Shown here: positions 8,691-17,085 of the stretch, in pieces
Layout of the letters: every line of letters starts with the position of its first letter
Position numbering within the stretch: position 1 is the stretch's first letter
Source of the DNA: Thioploca ingrica
GTDB taxonomy: Bacteria > Pseudomonadota > Gammaproteobacteria > Beggiatoales > Beggiatoaceae
Reading direction: 5' to 3'
Length of the DNA: 64,000 nt
Assembly: GCA_000828835.1 (NCBI GenBank)
Contig: AP014633.1
Coordinates: 2,294,001-2,358,000, forward strand
The notes under the pieces: generated by a model
Told to the model about the DNA's origin: nothing
What the model saw: the letters and a program-made list of their open reading frames with translations, nothing else
The model's database searches: none
Position numbers and translations under genes: made by a program

Positions 8691-9446
8691 ATGCTTATGT
8701 GGAATTTTTTACATAAACTCGCTTCACCAAAATATTTCTATTACTTCTCCAAACGGTTAATCTTCTGGTTTGGCTGGCTATGTCTCGCTTTTATGTTGGT
8801 GGGATTATATTATGGTTTATTGGTCGCACCACCGGATTACCAACAAGGTGAAAGCTATCGGATTATGTTTATCCATGTTCCGGCTGCCTGGATGTCGATG
8901 TTTGTTTACATAGTGATGGCTATTAGCGGCGGTATTGGACTCATCTGGCGAATAAAATTGGCGGAAGTGATAGCAGCAAGTTCTGCTCCATTAGGCGCCT
9001 CGTTTACTTTTTTAGCTTTAGTTACCGGTTCATTATGGGGTAAACCGATGTGGGGTACCTGGTGGGTTTGGGATGCCCGGTTAACTTCGGAATTAATTCT
9101 ATTATTTTTATACTTAGGCGTAATTGCTCTCAACTCTGCTATCGAAGATAAGCGCACGGCTGCCCGGGCAAGTGCTGTTTTAGCCTTAGTGGGTGTCGTC
9201 AATATTCCGATTATTCATTATTCAGTGGAATGGTGGAATACGCTTCATCAAGGTCCGACCGTCACTAAATTTGATGCCCCTTCTATTCACATTTCTATGT
9301 TAATTCCTTTACTGTTGATGGCCATTGCCTTTAAATTGTATTACCTAACCGTAGTACTGATGCGAGCGCGTTGTGAAGTGTTGGAAAGAGAAAGGAATAC
9401 GAGCTGGGTGCAAGAGTTGGTGAGTAGCTATGATGGCAATGGATAA
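8691..9446 (+). CDS. ccmC: Heme exporter protein CcmC
   Basis: 251-residue integral membrane protein of the heme-handling family. CcmC loads heme onto CcmE in system I cytochrome c maturation. About six hydrophobic helices are visible. The diagnostic Trp-rich periplasmic motif is WGKPMWGTWWVWDARLTSE (~residues 118-136), and conserved His residues lie in FIHVPAAWMS and IIHYSVEWWNTLHQG. Length matches the family (240-250). No ccmA, ccmB, ccmD or ccmE lies next to it, so the ccm cluster is split. The start ATG at 8691 immediately abuts the repeat array; the ATG two codons later is an alternative. Confidence 0.94.
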   Translation: MLMWNFLHKLASPKYFYYFSKRLIFWFGWLCLAFMLVGLYYGLLVAPPDYQQGESYRIMFIHVPAAWMSMFVYIVMAISGGIGLIWRIKLAEVIAASSAPLGASFTFLALVTGSLWGKPMWGTWWVWDARLTSELILLFLYLGVIALNSAIEDKRTAARASAVLALVGVVNIPIIHYSVEWWNTLHQGPTVTKFDAPSIHISMLIPLLLMAIAFKLYYLTVVLMRARCEVLERERNTSWVQELVSSYDGNG

Positions 9447-9520
9447 TGCTAAATTTGTAGTGATGTTAACAATATCACCATAATGTGGCTCATTATTATC
9501 TGAATCTTTACGGTCAGAAT

Positions 9521-9606
9521 CAGAATTTTCAGGAGGTAAGAATTAACAGAATGACGTAATTGATCTTCAACCTAATTCTGTGAATTCTACCATTCAGAAA
9601 ATTCTG
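9521..9606. repeat. Imperfect palindromic element (86 bp)
   Basis: CAGAATTTTC (9521-9530) is exactly inverted at 9597-9606, and the similarity continues inwards through GTAAGAATTAACAGAAT against GGTAGAATTCACAGAAT read on the other strand. The whole can fold into one long stem. No coding potential. Built on the AGAATTC-type motif; a small dispersed palindromic repeat is likely. Confidence 0.6.
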
Positions 9607-9642
9607 CTTCCGAGAGGGATAGGAAGAAAATAATTCAGGATG

Positions 9643-10119
9643 TTAAGAGGATTTTTCCGTTCGTAATGCCCGTGCTAGCGCTTGTGCCCGATTACGCGCT
9701 TCCTGAGCGCAATTAAAATCACCCAGTCCTTCACAAGCTCGGGTAACGATGACCCAATTTCTTAAGCGCAATTCTCTATAATCGTTGTTACTACCCGCCA
9801 AAGTATTGGATTTGGTTGCAAGGTTGGCAGCCCGTTTCCAATCTTCTTGGGCTAAACGGATTCCGGCTAGATTGTGCCAAAGAATAGGATTACGCGGGTC
9901 GATCCGCAGTGCTCGTTCCAGCAAAGCAGCGGCTTGTTCAAATTGCTTCATTTCATAATAAGTCTTGGCATCATTGAGTAAGGACTCAACCGCCGAGGTG
10001 GAATCAACTGGGATTAACTGATTAGCTAAGGCGTAAGCATTTCCTCCGGCTATCAGCAGAGTGATTGTCAGTAGTCGGTTAAATAGTTGCCTTGGTTTAT
10101 TGGAATAAGATACTTTCAT
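9643..10119 (-). CDS. Secreted tetratricopeptide-repeat protein
   Basis: 158 residues. N-terminal signal peptide: RQLFNRLLTITLLIAGGNAYALA, predicted to be cut near ALA-NQ. Two to three TPR-like helical pairs follow: AKTYYEMKQFEQAAALLERALRIDPRNPILWHNLAGIRLAQEDWKRAANLATKSNTL, then a third pair with a possible disulphide between CEGLGDFNC. Probably periplasmic; TPRs bind proteins, so a scaffold or adaptor role is inferred. It is encoded 101 bases downstream of mrcB on the same strand, so it may be co-transcribed with the PBP1B gene and act in envelope synthesis. No enzymatic motif. Confidence 0.8.
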   Translation of the reverse strand: MKVSYSNKPRQLFNRLLTITLLIAGGNAYALANQLIPVDSTSAVESLLNDAKTYYEMKQFEQAAALLERALRIDPRNPILWHNLAGIRLAQEDWKRAANLATKSNTLAGSNNDYRELRLRNWVIVTRACEGLGDFNCAQEARNRAQALARALRTEKSS

Positions 10120-10220
10120 TTGAATTTCCTCATCAGGCTCACTGAGATAGCAATCTTATTACGAGTGAGTATCGTTTTCCAAATGCTGGCTTGAAGATTG
10201 TTTCCTGGAGCCGAAATAAA

Positions 10221-12506
10221 TTAATTACTTCGATCAGCTACCGTGTTATTGAAATGGTGATTGACAATAAAAGGAATACGAGTTGTACCTTCGATTACAC
10301 GCCATTGTACGCTATTAGGCGTAACCGGTGCCAAAGATTGTGGCCGAATTTTTTGAATAAAATCTCCCCAAATAACCATCGCACCGGAACCCCCACTTAA
10401 TCCCATCGGCTTATTATCATCACGACCTACCCAAGTAACCGTTAACAACTCGGTGCCAAAACCGGCAAACCAACTATCACGCAAATCATTACTGGTACCG
10501 GTTTTGCCAGCTAAGATGAGATTACTCGGTAGTGTTTGAGCTACTTGACGTCCAGTACCCTCTCGTACGGCGTGTTGTAGTGCATAATTAAGTAAAAAAA
10601 CTGGGGCAGCATCAAAACGTTGATCCACCGATAGGGCGTAACGTTGTAGCGGTTTGCCCTCATGATTGAGCACTTCGCGAATAGATCGTAATGGAACTCG
10701 AAAGCCACCGCTCGCAATCGTTTGGTACATTTGAGCGACTTCGAGAGGCGTTAGCGAAACGCTCCCGAGCAACATGGAAGGATAAACTTCAAATTCACGT
10801 TCTACCCCTAAACGGTGTAAAGTTTCACGGATTTTGTTTAATCCTAATTCCATTCCTAAACGAACCGTCGCCAAATTATAAGAGTTAGCTAGAGCGCGGT
10901 ATAAGGGAATTCGACCATGAGAACGAAAATCATAATTTTGTGGTTTCCAGACTTCACCGGTATATTTATCTACCCATTGATAAGGCATATCATCAAGAGG
11001 ACTGAGCAAAGAATAAGTGCGACTACGTTCTAAAGCGGTTAAATACACAGCCACTTTAACTAAAGAACCAATGGGACGCACGGCATTAAGTGGACGATTA
11101 AATCCAGCATAATGAGGATTTTTACCATTAACGAAGCCTAATACCTCTCCATTATCACTATTGGTAACGACCATAGCACCTTCCAGATGGTTGGTTTGGC
11201 GATGACTTCTTTCTAGTTTTCTTAAACCTTTCACCATCGAATTTTCACCCACTTTTTGAATATACGGATCGAGGGTGGTAAATATCTGTAGTCCTTCTGA
11301 ATGGAGATCTTCTTCCCGATAATCTTGTCGCAGTTGAGAACGGACCAAATCAATAAAAGCCGGGTATGGAAAGACACTCCCAAAGGGTTTTTCAGTGATT
11401 CCTAATGGTGCATTTTTAGCAATTTCAGCATCTACTGAGGTAATCATGCCTTGTTCAGCCATTTTATCTAACACTAAGTTCCGGCGTTCTATCGCTCGTT
11501 GGGGGTGCTTACGCGGATTATACATAGAAGCACCTCGTACTAAGCTGACTAGCAAGGCTAAATCCGATAATTTTAGTTCTTCTAGCGGACGATTGAAATA
11601 GAATTGAGCCGCGATACCCATACCGTGAATCGCACGATCGCCATCTTGACCTAGGAAAACTTCGTTTAAATAAGCTTCCAAAATTTGTTCTTTGCTATAA
11701 TGCCATTCCAATAACAAAGCCATTATCGCTTCATTGAGCTTCCGTTTTACAGTCCGTTCATCGGTGAGGTAAAAATTTTTGACCAACTGTTGAGTTAACG
11801 TACTACCCCCTTGGACCAAATCACCCGCTTTCAAATTCGCAATGAAAGCCCGCAACATCCCTCGTATACTTATCCCGTAATGACTAAAAAAATTCCGATC
11901 TTCCATCGCAACTAAAGCATTAACCAATAAATTCGGTACTTCATTGACTCGAACTAAAATGCGATCTTCATTATGAGTGGGATAAATTTTACCGATTAAC
12001 TTCGGTTCTAAACGTAATAAAGCTAACTGTCGTTCCGGTTTGGATTCACTAATAGAACTCACTTTATCACTTTGAAACCGCACTTGTACTATTCGTGGCG
12101 GATCCGTGGCATCCCAAAACTTAAAAGCCCGCGTATTGATTAAAAAATCATTGCCTTTACGCCAATATTGTCCTGGTTCAGACAAAGTTTCGATTTTTTC
12201 ATAACCCAGTGCTTTTAACTCCTCATCAAGCGTGTCGGACATGAGGCGCATTCCCGTGTAAAGTTCTAAAGGACGAGCGTAAACTCGTGCCGGTAAAGCC
12301 CAACGTTTGCCTTCAAATTGTTCACGGACTTTGACATCCAACATGCTAACATAGCTTACTGAAGGAATCATAAGAATGATTAAGGCTAACCAACGCCATT
12401 TAAAACGAAAGCCCGTGGTTTGACGGCGTGATGGCGAACGTTTAGCCTTGGAATGCGGCTGACGATCTGAGCGATAAGTCGGTCTGGTTTTACGTGTGCG
12501 AGTCAT
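10221..12506 (-). CDS. mrcB: Penicillin-binding protein 1B (bifunctional transglycosylase/transpeptidase)
   Basis: 761 residues. Class A PBP that polymerises lipid II and cross-links peptidoglycan. Cytoplasmic Arg/Lys-rich tail, one membrane helix (~WRWLALIILMIPSVSYVSML), UB2H-like region, then the GT51 domain with ALVAMEDRNFFSHYG (catalytic Glu) and QGGSTLTQQLVKNFYLT. Transpeptidase: SLVK (nucleophile Ser in S-x-x-K, preceded by RPIG), SYN in ALANSYNLATVRLG, and KTGTSNDLRDSWFAGF. The UB2H-type segment and domain order indicate 1B rather than 1A. I start it at the ATG (MTRTRKTRP); a TTG five codons upstream also lies in frame. Complete and apparently functional. Confidence 0.93.
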   Translation of the reverse strand: MTRTRKTRPTYRSDRQPHSKAKRSPSRRQTTGFRFKWRWLALIILMIPSVSYVSMLDVKVREQFEGKRWALPARVYARPLELYTGMRLMSDTLDEELKALGYEKIETLSEPGQYWRKGNDFLINTRAFKFWDATDPPRIVQVRFQSDKVSSISESKPERQLALLRLEPKLIGKIYPTHNEDRILVRVNEVPNLLVNALVAMEDRNFFSHYGISIRGMLRAFIANLKAGDLVQGGSTLTQQLVKNFYLTDERTVKRKLNEAIMALLLEWHYSKEQILEAYLNEVFLGQDGDRAIHGMGIAAQFYFNRPLEELKLSDLALLVSLVRGASMYNPRKHPQRAIERRNLVLDKMAEQGMITSVDAEIAKNAPLGITEKPFGSVFPYPAFIDLVRSQLRQDYREEDLHSEGLQIFTTLDPYIQKVGENSMVKGLRKLERSHRQTNHLEGAMVVTNSDNGEVLGFVNGKNPHYAGFNRPLNAVRPIGSLVKVAVYLTALERSRTYSLLSPLDDMPYQWVDKYTGEVWKPQNYDFRSHGRIPLYRALANSYNLATVRLGMELGLNKIRETLHRLGVEREFEVYPSMLLGSVSLTPLEVAQMYQTIASGGFRVPLRSIREVLNHEGKPLQRYALSVDQRFDAAPVFLLNYALQHAVREGTGRQVAQTLPSNLILAGKTGTSNDLRDSWFAGFGTELLTVTWVGRDDNKPMGLSGGSGAMVIWGDFIQKIRPQSLAPVTPNSVQWRVIEGTTRIPFIVNHHFNNTVADRSN

Positions 12507-12969
12507 TTTTAGGTTACTCAAACAAAGTGATCTTTAATTATAACAAGTTAAAATATAAACTTGTTATGCTGCTTAAAAAAACACTTATTATTTATTGATA
12601 ATACTTGTTTAATTAAAGCAAAGGATAAATCAAAAGTGAAGAGGGTATGGATAATGAAAACAAATTACAGAATTTATTTTATTTATAATCAAATATATAC
12701 TACATCTTTTATTTTTTAACACCAGGAACTGATAAATAATGATATATTTTTCTGGATGACAGATTTTTCAGTTTCCTACCTAAAATTGATGATGTTCTAA
12801 AATTGTTTTATAAGTCGGATCCGGATATGAATAAACATCATACACCTTCTATTACGTTAAAAAAATACTCATCGTTTGTTCATACGGGGTGAGAGAATTC
12901 GGTTGTCAATAAGAATTGACGGTATTGCTCGCCATGTGGACGTTATAATCTCAATGGGGAAAATTGATT
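12507..12969. other. 463-bp AT-rich divergent intergenic region
   Basis: No gene or clear repeat seen. It separates mrcB (minus) from the chemosensory operon (plus) and must carry both promoters. A TATAAT at 12944-12949 lies 21 bases before the MCP start, but no good -35 is found at 16-18 bases; GGGG at 12956-12959 serves as the ribosome-binding site for the ATG at 12970. Confidence 0.4.
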
Positions 12970-14655
12970 ATGTCAAGTCAGAAAATCTTTTTAACAATTT
13001 ATTTAGTTAATATATTAATTATTATAAGTTTAGGTATTCTAACGATTTTATTATTTAAGCTGCAAGGTCAACTGCTGCAAAGTCAACAGGTTCGCTATCA
13101 ATCTTACCTCGTTGCTGATGAACTGCGTCAAAGTTCAGATGATTCAACTCAATTAGCCAGAAGTTATGTCGTTACTGGCGATCCGCAATATAAGAAACGC
13201 TATCGGGAAGTATTAAATATTCGTGATGGTAAACAACCTCGTGCGGATGGTAGAGCGATTACGTTACAAAAAATCATGGAAGAATTAGGTTTTACCTCGG
13301 CTGAATTGGATAAATTAAAAGCAGCAGAAAATAAATCCAATGCTTTAGTTAAAACGGAGCAAATTGCGATGAATGCCGTTAAAGGGTTATTCGATGATGG
13401 TAATGGACATTTTACTAAACAAGGTCAACCGGACTTAGCTTTAGCGCAGCGGCTCATGTTTGATGACAACTATCATCAACAGCAACTCGTTATTATGAAA
13501 CTGATTGATGAATTTTTTAGTCTATTGGATCAAAGAACTAAAACCGCCGTTGATACTTTATCTCAACAAAGTTTTTTTTATCTGACTTCCATATTGAGTT
13601 TGATTGCTGCCCTCATTTTTATGGCAATCGTTTCTTATAGTATTATAAAAATAAAAATATTAAATCCATTAGGTGGTGAACCACTGGTGATGGCAAAAAT
13701 AGCTCAAATGATATCTCATGGCAATTTAACGGTGCAATTTGATGCTATTAGTAAAAAAGTCACTGGGCTTTATGCCGAATTGCAAAAGATGGTCATTAAC
13801 TTGAATGTGTTAATAAAACAAATTCAACAAACCGGTATTCAGGTGACTTCTTCAGCGACCGAGTTAGCGGCGACAGTTAAACAACAAAAAGCCACCATGC
13901 TAAATCAAGTTGAGTTTTCTGAACAAGTGAAAGAATCGGTCAAAGAAATTTCTGAAGTGATAACCAAGCTGGTCCAAACCATGCAGCAAGTCGCCATGCA
14001 ATCAGCAGAAGCAACCGAATTTGCCACTCACAGTCAAATTGATTTGTCGCGGATGGAGTCGACGATGCGTAATATGGAAAATGCTTCTAAATCAATCTCC
14101 TGTCGACTCAGTGCGATTAACGAAAAAATGGAAAATATCACCACGGTCGTCACCACCATCACTAAAGTGGCTGATCAGACTAATTTATTGTCTTTAAATG
14201 CGGCTATTGAAGCTGAGAAAGCTGGGGAATATGGACGTGGTTTTAATGTGGTGGCACGAGAAATTCGCCGGCTGGCTGACCAAACGGCGGTAGCGACTTT
14301 AGATATCGAACAGATGGTTAAAGAAATGCAGGCAGCGGTCACCACCGGCGTCATGGAAATGGATAAATTTATTTCTGAAGTTAAACATAGTGCGGAAGAT
14401 GTCAATAAAATTAATGGTCAAATGAACCGTATTATCGAACAAGTTCAAGCATTATCTCCTCAATTTGAAGAAATCAACATTGCGATGACTAATCAGTCAC
14501 AAAATACCCAAAAAATTAATTATGCTATACAAGAAGTCAGTGAAGGCATGCGCCAAACCGCAGAAGCTTTAGAAGAATCTTTCCAAGCGATCGAGCAACT
14601 GAATGAAGCGGCCAGTTCTTTGCAAAAAGAAATATCCTGTTTTAAAGTTAATTAA
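12970..14655 (+). CDS. Methyl-accepting chemotaxis protein, WspA-like
   Basis: 561 residues. First gene of a seven-gene chemosensory operon in Wsp order. TM helix 1 (~5-28), a helical extracytoplasmic sensor of ~170 residues, TM helix 2 (~200-222, SILSLIAALIFMAIVSYSI), a HAMP-like segment starting NPLGGEPLVMAKIAQMISHGNLTV, then the kinase-control coiled coil. The hairpin tip NLLSLNAAIEAEKAGEYGRGFNVVAREIRRLADQ is nearly canonical. There is no C-terminal CheR/CheB-tethering pentapeptide; the CheR of this operon carries TPRs instead. I prefer the ATG at 12970 (GGGG 10 bases upstream) to the TTG two codons earlier. WspA responds to surface contact in pseudomonads; the stimulus here is unknown. 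Confidence 0.9.
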   Translation: MSSQKIFLTIYLVNILIIISLGILTILLFKLQGQLLQSQQVRYQSYLVADELRQSSDDSTQLARSYVVTGDPQYKKRYREVLNIRDGKQPRADGRAITLQKIMEELGFTSAELDKLKAAENKSNALVKTEQIAMNAVKGLFDDGNGHFTKQGQPDLALAQRLMFDDNYHQQQLVIMKLIDEFFSLLDQRTKTAVDTLSQQSFFYLTSILSLIAALIFMAIVSYSIIKIKILNPLGGEPLVMAKIAQMISHGNLTVQFDAISKKVTGLYAELQKMVINLNVLIKQIQQTGIQVTSSATELAATVKQQKATMLNQVEFSEQVKESVKEISEVITKLVQTMQQVAMQSAEATEFATHSQIDLSRMESTMRNMENASKSISCRLSAINEKMENITTVVTTITKVADQTNLLSLNAAIEAEKAGEYGRGFNVVAREIRRLADQTAVATLDIEQMVKEMQAAVTTGVMEMDKFISEVKHSAEDVNKINGQMNRIIEQVQALSPQFEEINIAMTNQSQNTQKINYAIQEVSEGMRQTAEALEESFQAIEQLNEAASSLQKEISCFKVN

Positions 14656-14687
14656 TAACCTTAGCTTATTCATTTAAGTCAGTTAAT

Positions 14688-15146
14688 ATGTTGTTATTAG
14701 TTTTTTATTTAGGTGATGAAAAATATTTAATTAAGCACGATAGCATCCGAGAAATTTCTCCAATGGTCGTGCTGAAAAAAATGCCGCATATGCCGGATTA
14801 TTTCGCTGGTTTTTTTAATTATCGCGGTCAAGTTGTCCCGGTGATTGATCTTTGTCAATTCATCCAGGGCTATCCTTGTCGAATGCAGCTGAGTACCCGA
14901 ATTATGTTAGTCGATTATCAACAAGCCAATCAGCCAGCCGCTATTTTTGGGTTGATGGCAGAAAAACTAACCGAAGCCATTAGAAAACCCGCCGCGACTT
15001 TGATCTCATCTGGTCCCACTTTGCCGAAATCACGTTATCTAGAAGGTTTCATTATCGAACGCGATAAAATGATTCCTTGTCTCAATTTAGAAACTTTGTT
15101 AAGGCAGTTATATTTGGACACTGATTATGTCTCAACAACAAATTGA
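14688..15146 (+). CDS. CheW-type coupling protein, WspB-like
   Basis: 152-residue CheW domain linking the receptor to the kinase. The domain spans almost the entire protein: LLVFYLGDEKYLIKHDSIREISP, PDYFAGFFNYRGQVVPVIDLCQFI (conserved N-Y-R-G-x-V-V-P-V-x-D block) and a final LNLETLL. It starts 32 bases after the MCP gene and its end overlaps the cheR start by 20 bases, which indicates translational coupling. The operon has two CheW genes, as Wsp systems do; this short one corresponds to WspB. Confidence 0.88.
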   Translation: MLLLVFYLGDEKYLIKHDSIREISPMVVLKKMPHMPDYFAGFFNYRGQVVPVIDLCQFIQGYPCRMQLSTRIMLVDYQQANQPAAIFGLMAEKLTEAIRKPAATLISSGPTLPKSRYLEGFIIERDKMIPCLNLETLLRQLYLDTDYVSTTN

Positions 15147-16404
15147 GTGGTTATTAGCGAAAAAAATCGGCTTATCGGCACAAATTGTTGGCAGTAAAAT
15201 GATTGCTCAAGCGATTCAAACGCGAATGGCACAGTGTGGATTAACGGATAAGCAAACCTACTGGCAACTGTTGCAATCGACTGCAACCGAATGGGAAAAA
15301 CTGCTCGCCATGGTGGTCGTACCCGAAACTTGGTTTTTTCGCAATCAATCGGCTTTTACTTTTATAAATCAATATGTAAAATCAACTTGGCTATCTCAAC
15401 CTAAACCTTTGCGGGTATTAAGCATTCCTTGTTCTACCGGTGAAGAACCTTACTCGATTGCGATAACGCTCTTGGAAGCTGGTTTATCAATACACCAGTT
15501 TCAAATCGATGCGGTGGATATCAGTCAACCCGCGCTGGAGCAAGCCCAACAAGGTCTTTATCCGCCCACCGCTTTTCGTGGTCAAATCGACCGTACTTTG
15601 CAACAGCGTTATTTTGCGTCAACCCCGGCGGGTTATCAAATTCGGGCTGACGTGCAAAGTGCCGTCCGGTTTATGAAAGGAAATTTACTGGATTCACAAT
15701 GGCTCCCCGTTGCCAATCCTTATGACCTCGTATTTTGCCGTAACCTGTTAATTTATTGGGAAGAACCAGCTAGGAAAATCGGTATCAAGCAGTTAAAGCG
15801 ATTATTAAGTAACCGTGGCATTTTATTGGTTGGACACGCCGAAGCGAATTATTTTTACCAGCATGGGTTTGAGAAAAATGATTCAGTCGGGGCTTTTTCT
15901 TGTCGTAATAGCCCGCCTTCTCCAGATAAACCCGCTAAGCTTGATTCAGCAGTTAAGCCGACGAATTTAACTCATCCGCCGTTTTCTCATGTGGTGAGCA
16001 CGCCACGAGCCAAACCAGTTTCGGCAACGGTCAATCAAACTCAGCCAATTCATCCGGTTAATAACGCTGAATTTCACTCTGCAGAAACTCAGTTAGCGGA
16101 AGATTGGTTAAGTATTGCTCAACAAGCCGCTGATCGGGGTCAATTAAAACCAGCCTTCAATTTATGTAAAAAATGTTTAGCTAAACAATTGGATCACGTA
16201 CCAGCCTATTTTTTGATGGGAATTATCTGTCAAGCGCTGGGTTGGAATAGCCAAGCCGAAGATTATTTTAATAAAACGGTTTACTTAGAACCGAATCATA
16301 CCGAGGCGCTAAATCATTTAGCGGGTTTGGTTGAATATCGTGGTGATAAAAAGCAAGCCTTACATTTACGGCGACGTGTGCAACGAATTCGTCAACGAGG
16401 GTGA
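15127..16404 (+). CDS. CheR methyltransferase with C-terminal TPRs, WspC-like
   Basis: 425 residues. N-terminal CheR-type SAM-dependent glutamate methyltransferase: VVPETWFFRNQSAF, LSIPCSTGEEPYSIAI (SAM site), DLVFCRNLLIYW. A Pro/Thr-rich linker (~residues 258-325) leads to a TPR tail (DWLSIAQQAADRGQLKPAFNLCKKCLAKQLDHVPAYFLMGIICQALGWNSQAEDYFNKTVYLEPNHTEALNHLAG). CheR-TPR is the WspC architecture; the TPRs substitute for receptor pentapeptide tethering. It would set the methylation level of the adjacent MCP. Overlaps the upstream cheW end; next gene starts 3 bases after its stop. Confidence 0.92.
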   Translation: MSQQQIEWLLAKKIGLSAQIVGSKMIAQAIQTRMAQCGLTDKQTYWQLLQSTATEWEKLLAMVVVPETWFFRNQSAFTFINQYVKSTWLSQPKPLRVLSIPCSTGEEPYSIAITLLEAGLSIHQFQIDAVDISQPALEQAQQGLYPPTAFRGQIDRTLQQRYFASTPAGYQIRADVQSAVRFMKGNLLDSQWLPVANPYDLVFCRNLLIYWEEPARKIGIKQLKRLLSNRGILLVGHAEANYFYQHGFEKNDSVGAFSCRNSPPSPDKPAKLDSAVKPTNLTHPPFSHVVSTPRAKPVSATVNQTQPIHPVNNAEFHSAETQLAEDWLSIAQQAADRGQLKPAFNLCKKCLAKQLDHVPAYFLMGIICQALGWNSQAEDYFNKTVYLEPNHTEALNHLAGLVEYRGDKKQALHLRRRVQRIRQRG

Positions 16405-16407
16405 ACA

Positions 16408-17085
16408 TTGAAAAACGTTGTTAAACAACACATTAACTGTTGGAAAACGACTGGGGTGTGGGGACAAGAGAAACCACGTTGTCCCAAATTAACTCAAGTC
16501 ATTCATTGCCGCAACTGTGAAGTCTTTACTAAAGCCGGACGCAACCTGTTAGAACGGGATTTGTCAACGGAGTCTGTGCAAGAATGGACTCGAGTGTTAG
16601 CGGCTAAGAAAGAAGAAGAAAGTGTTGGTACACTCGCTGTGGTTATCTTTCGGTTGGCAAGCGAATGGTTAGCCTTACCCGCTGCCATTTTCGCCGAAAT
16701 TATTCCCCTCGCGCCGACTCACACGATTCCTCAGCGTCACAGTTCCGTGTTATTGGGTATTGTTAATGTTCATGGCGAAATCCAGATTTGTGTATCATTA
16801 CAGGCATTGCTTGGTATCGAAACGGATCCAGAGCAAAATAGAAATCATCACCGAACTTATAAACGCATGATGGTCATCAACCGTGCAGAAGAACGCTGGG
16901 TATTTCCAGTTGATGAGATCCATGGCATTTATCATATTCATCCCCACCAACTCCAAAACGTACCGGTGACCGTTTCTAAATCAGAACCGGCTTTTACCCA
17001 GGGATTGTTTCCATGGAAAGATAAATACGTTGCTTTTCTGGATGATGAACTTTTGCTCTATAAACTGAATCGGGGTATGCAATGA
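16408..17085 (+). CDS. CheW-type protein with Cys-rich N-terminal extension, WspD-like
   Basis: 225 residues. The first ~60 residues contain NCWKTTGVWGQEKPRCPKL and HCRNCEVFTKAGRNLLERD, the C-W...C...H-C-R-N-C pattern typical of WspD, which precedes the CheW domain (VVIFRLASEWLALPAAIFAEIIP, GIVNVHGEIQICVSLQALLG). The Cys/His cluster could bind metal, which is inference. TTG start with GAGGGTG about 8 bases upstream. The stop overlaps the start of the kinase gene (ATGA). Acts as the second coupling protein of the array. Confidence 0.88.
   Translation: MKNVVKQHINCWKTTGVWGQEKPRCPKLTQVIHCRNCEVFTKAGRNLLERDLSTESVQEWTRVLAAKKEEESVGTLAVVIFRLASEWLALPAAIFAEIIPLAPTHTIPQRHSSVLLGIVNVHGEIQICVSLQALLGIETDPEQNRNHHRTYKRMMVINRAEERWVFPVDEIHGIYHIHPHQLQNVPVTVSKSEPAFTQGLFPWKDKYVAFLDDELLLYKLNRGMQ

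Noticed and set aside
12654..12719. Short ORF (21 codons) upstream of the chemosensory operon
   Set aside because: Very AT-rich, no plausible ribosome-binding site or similarity.
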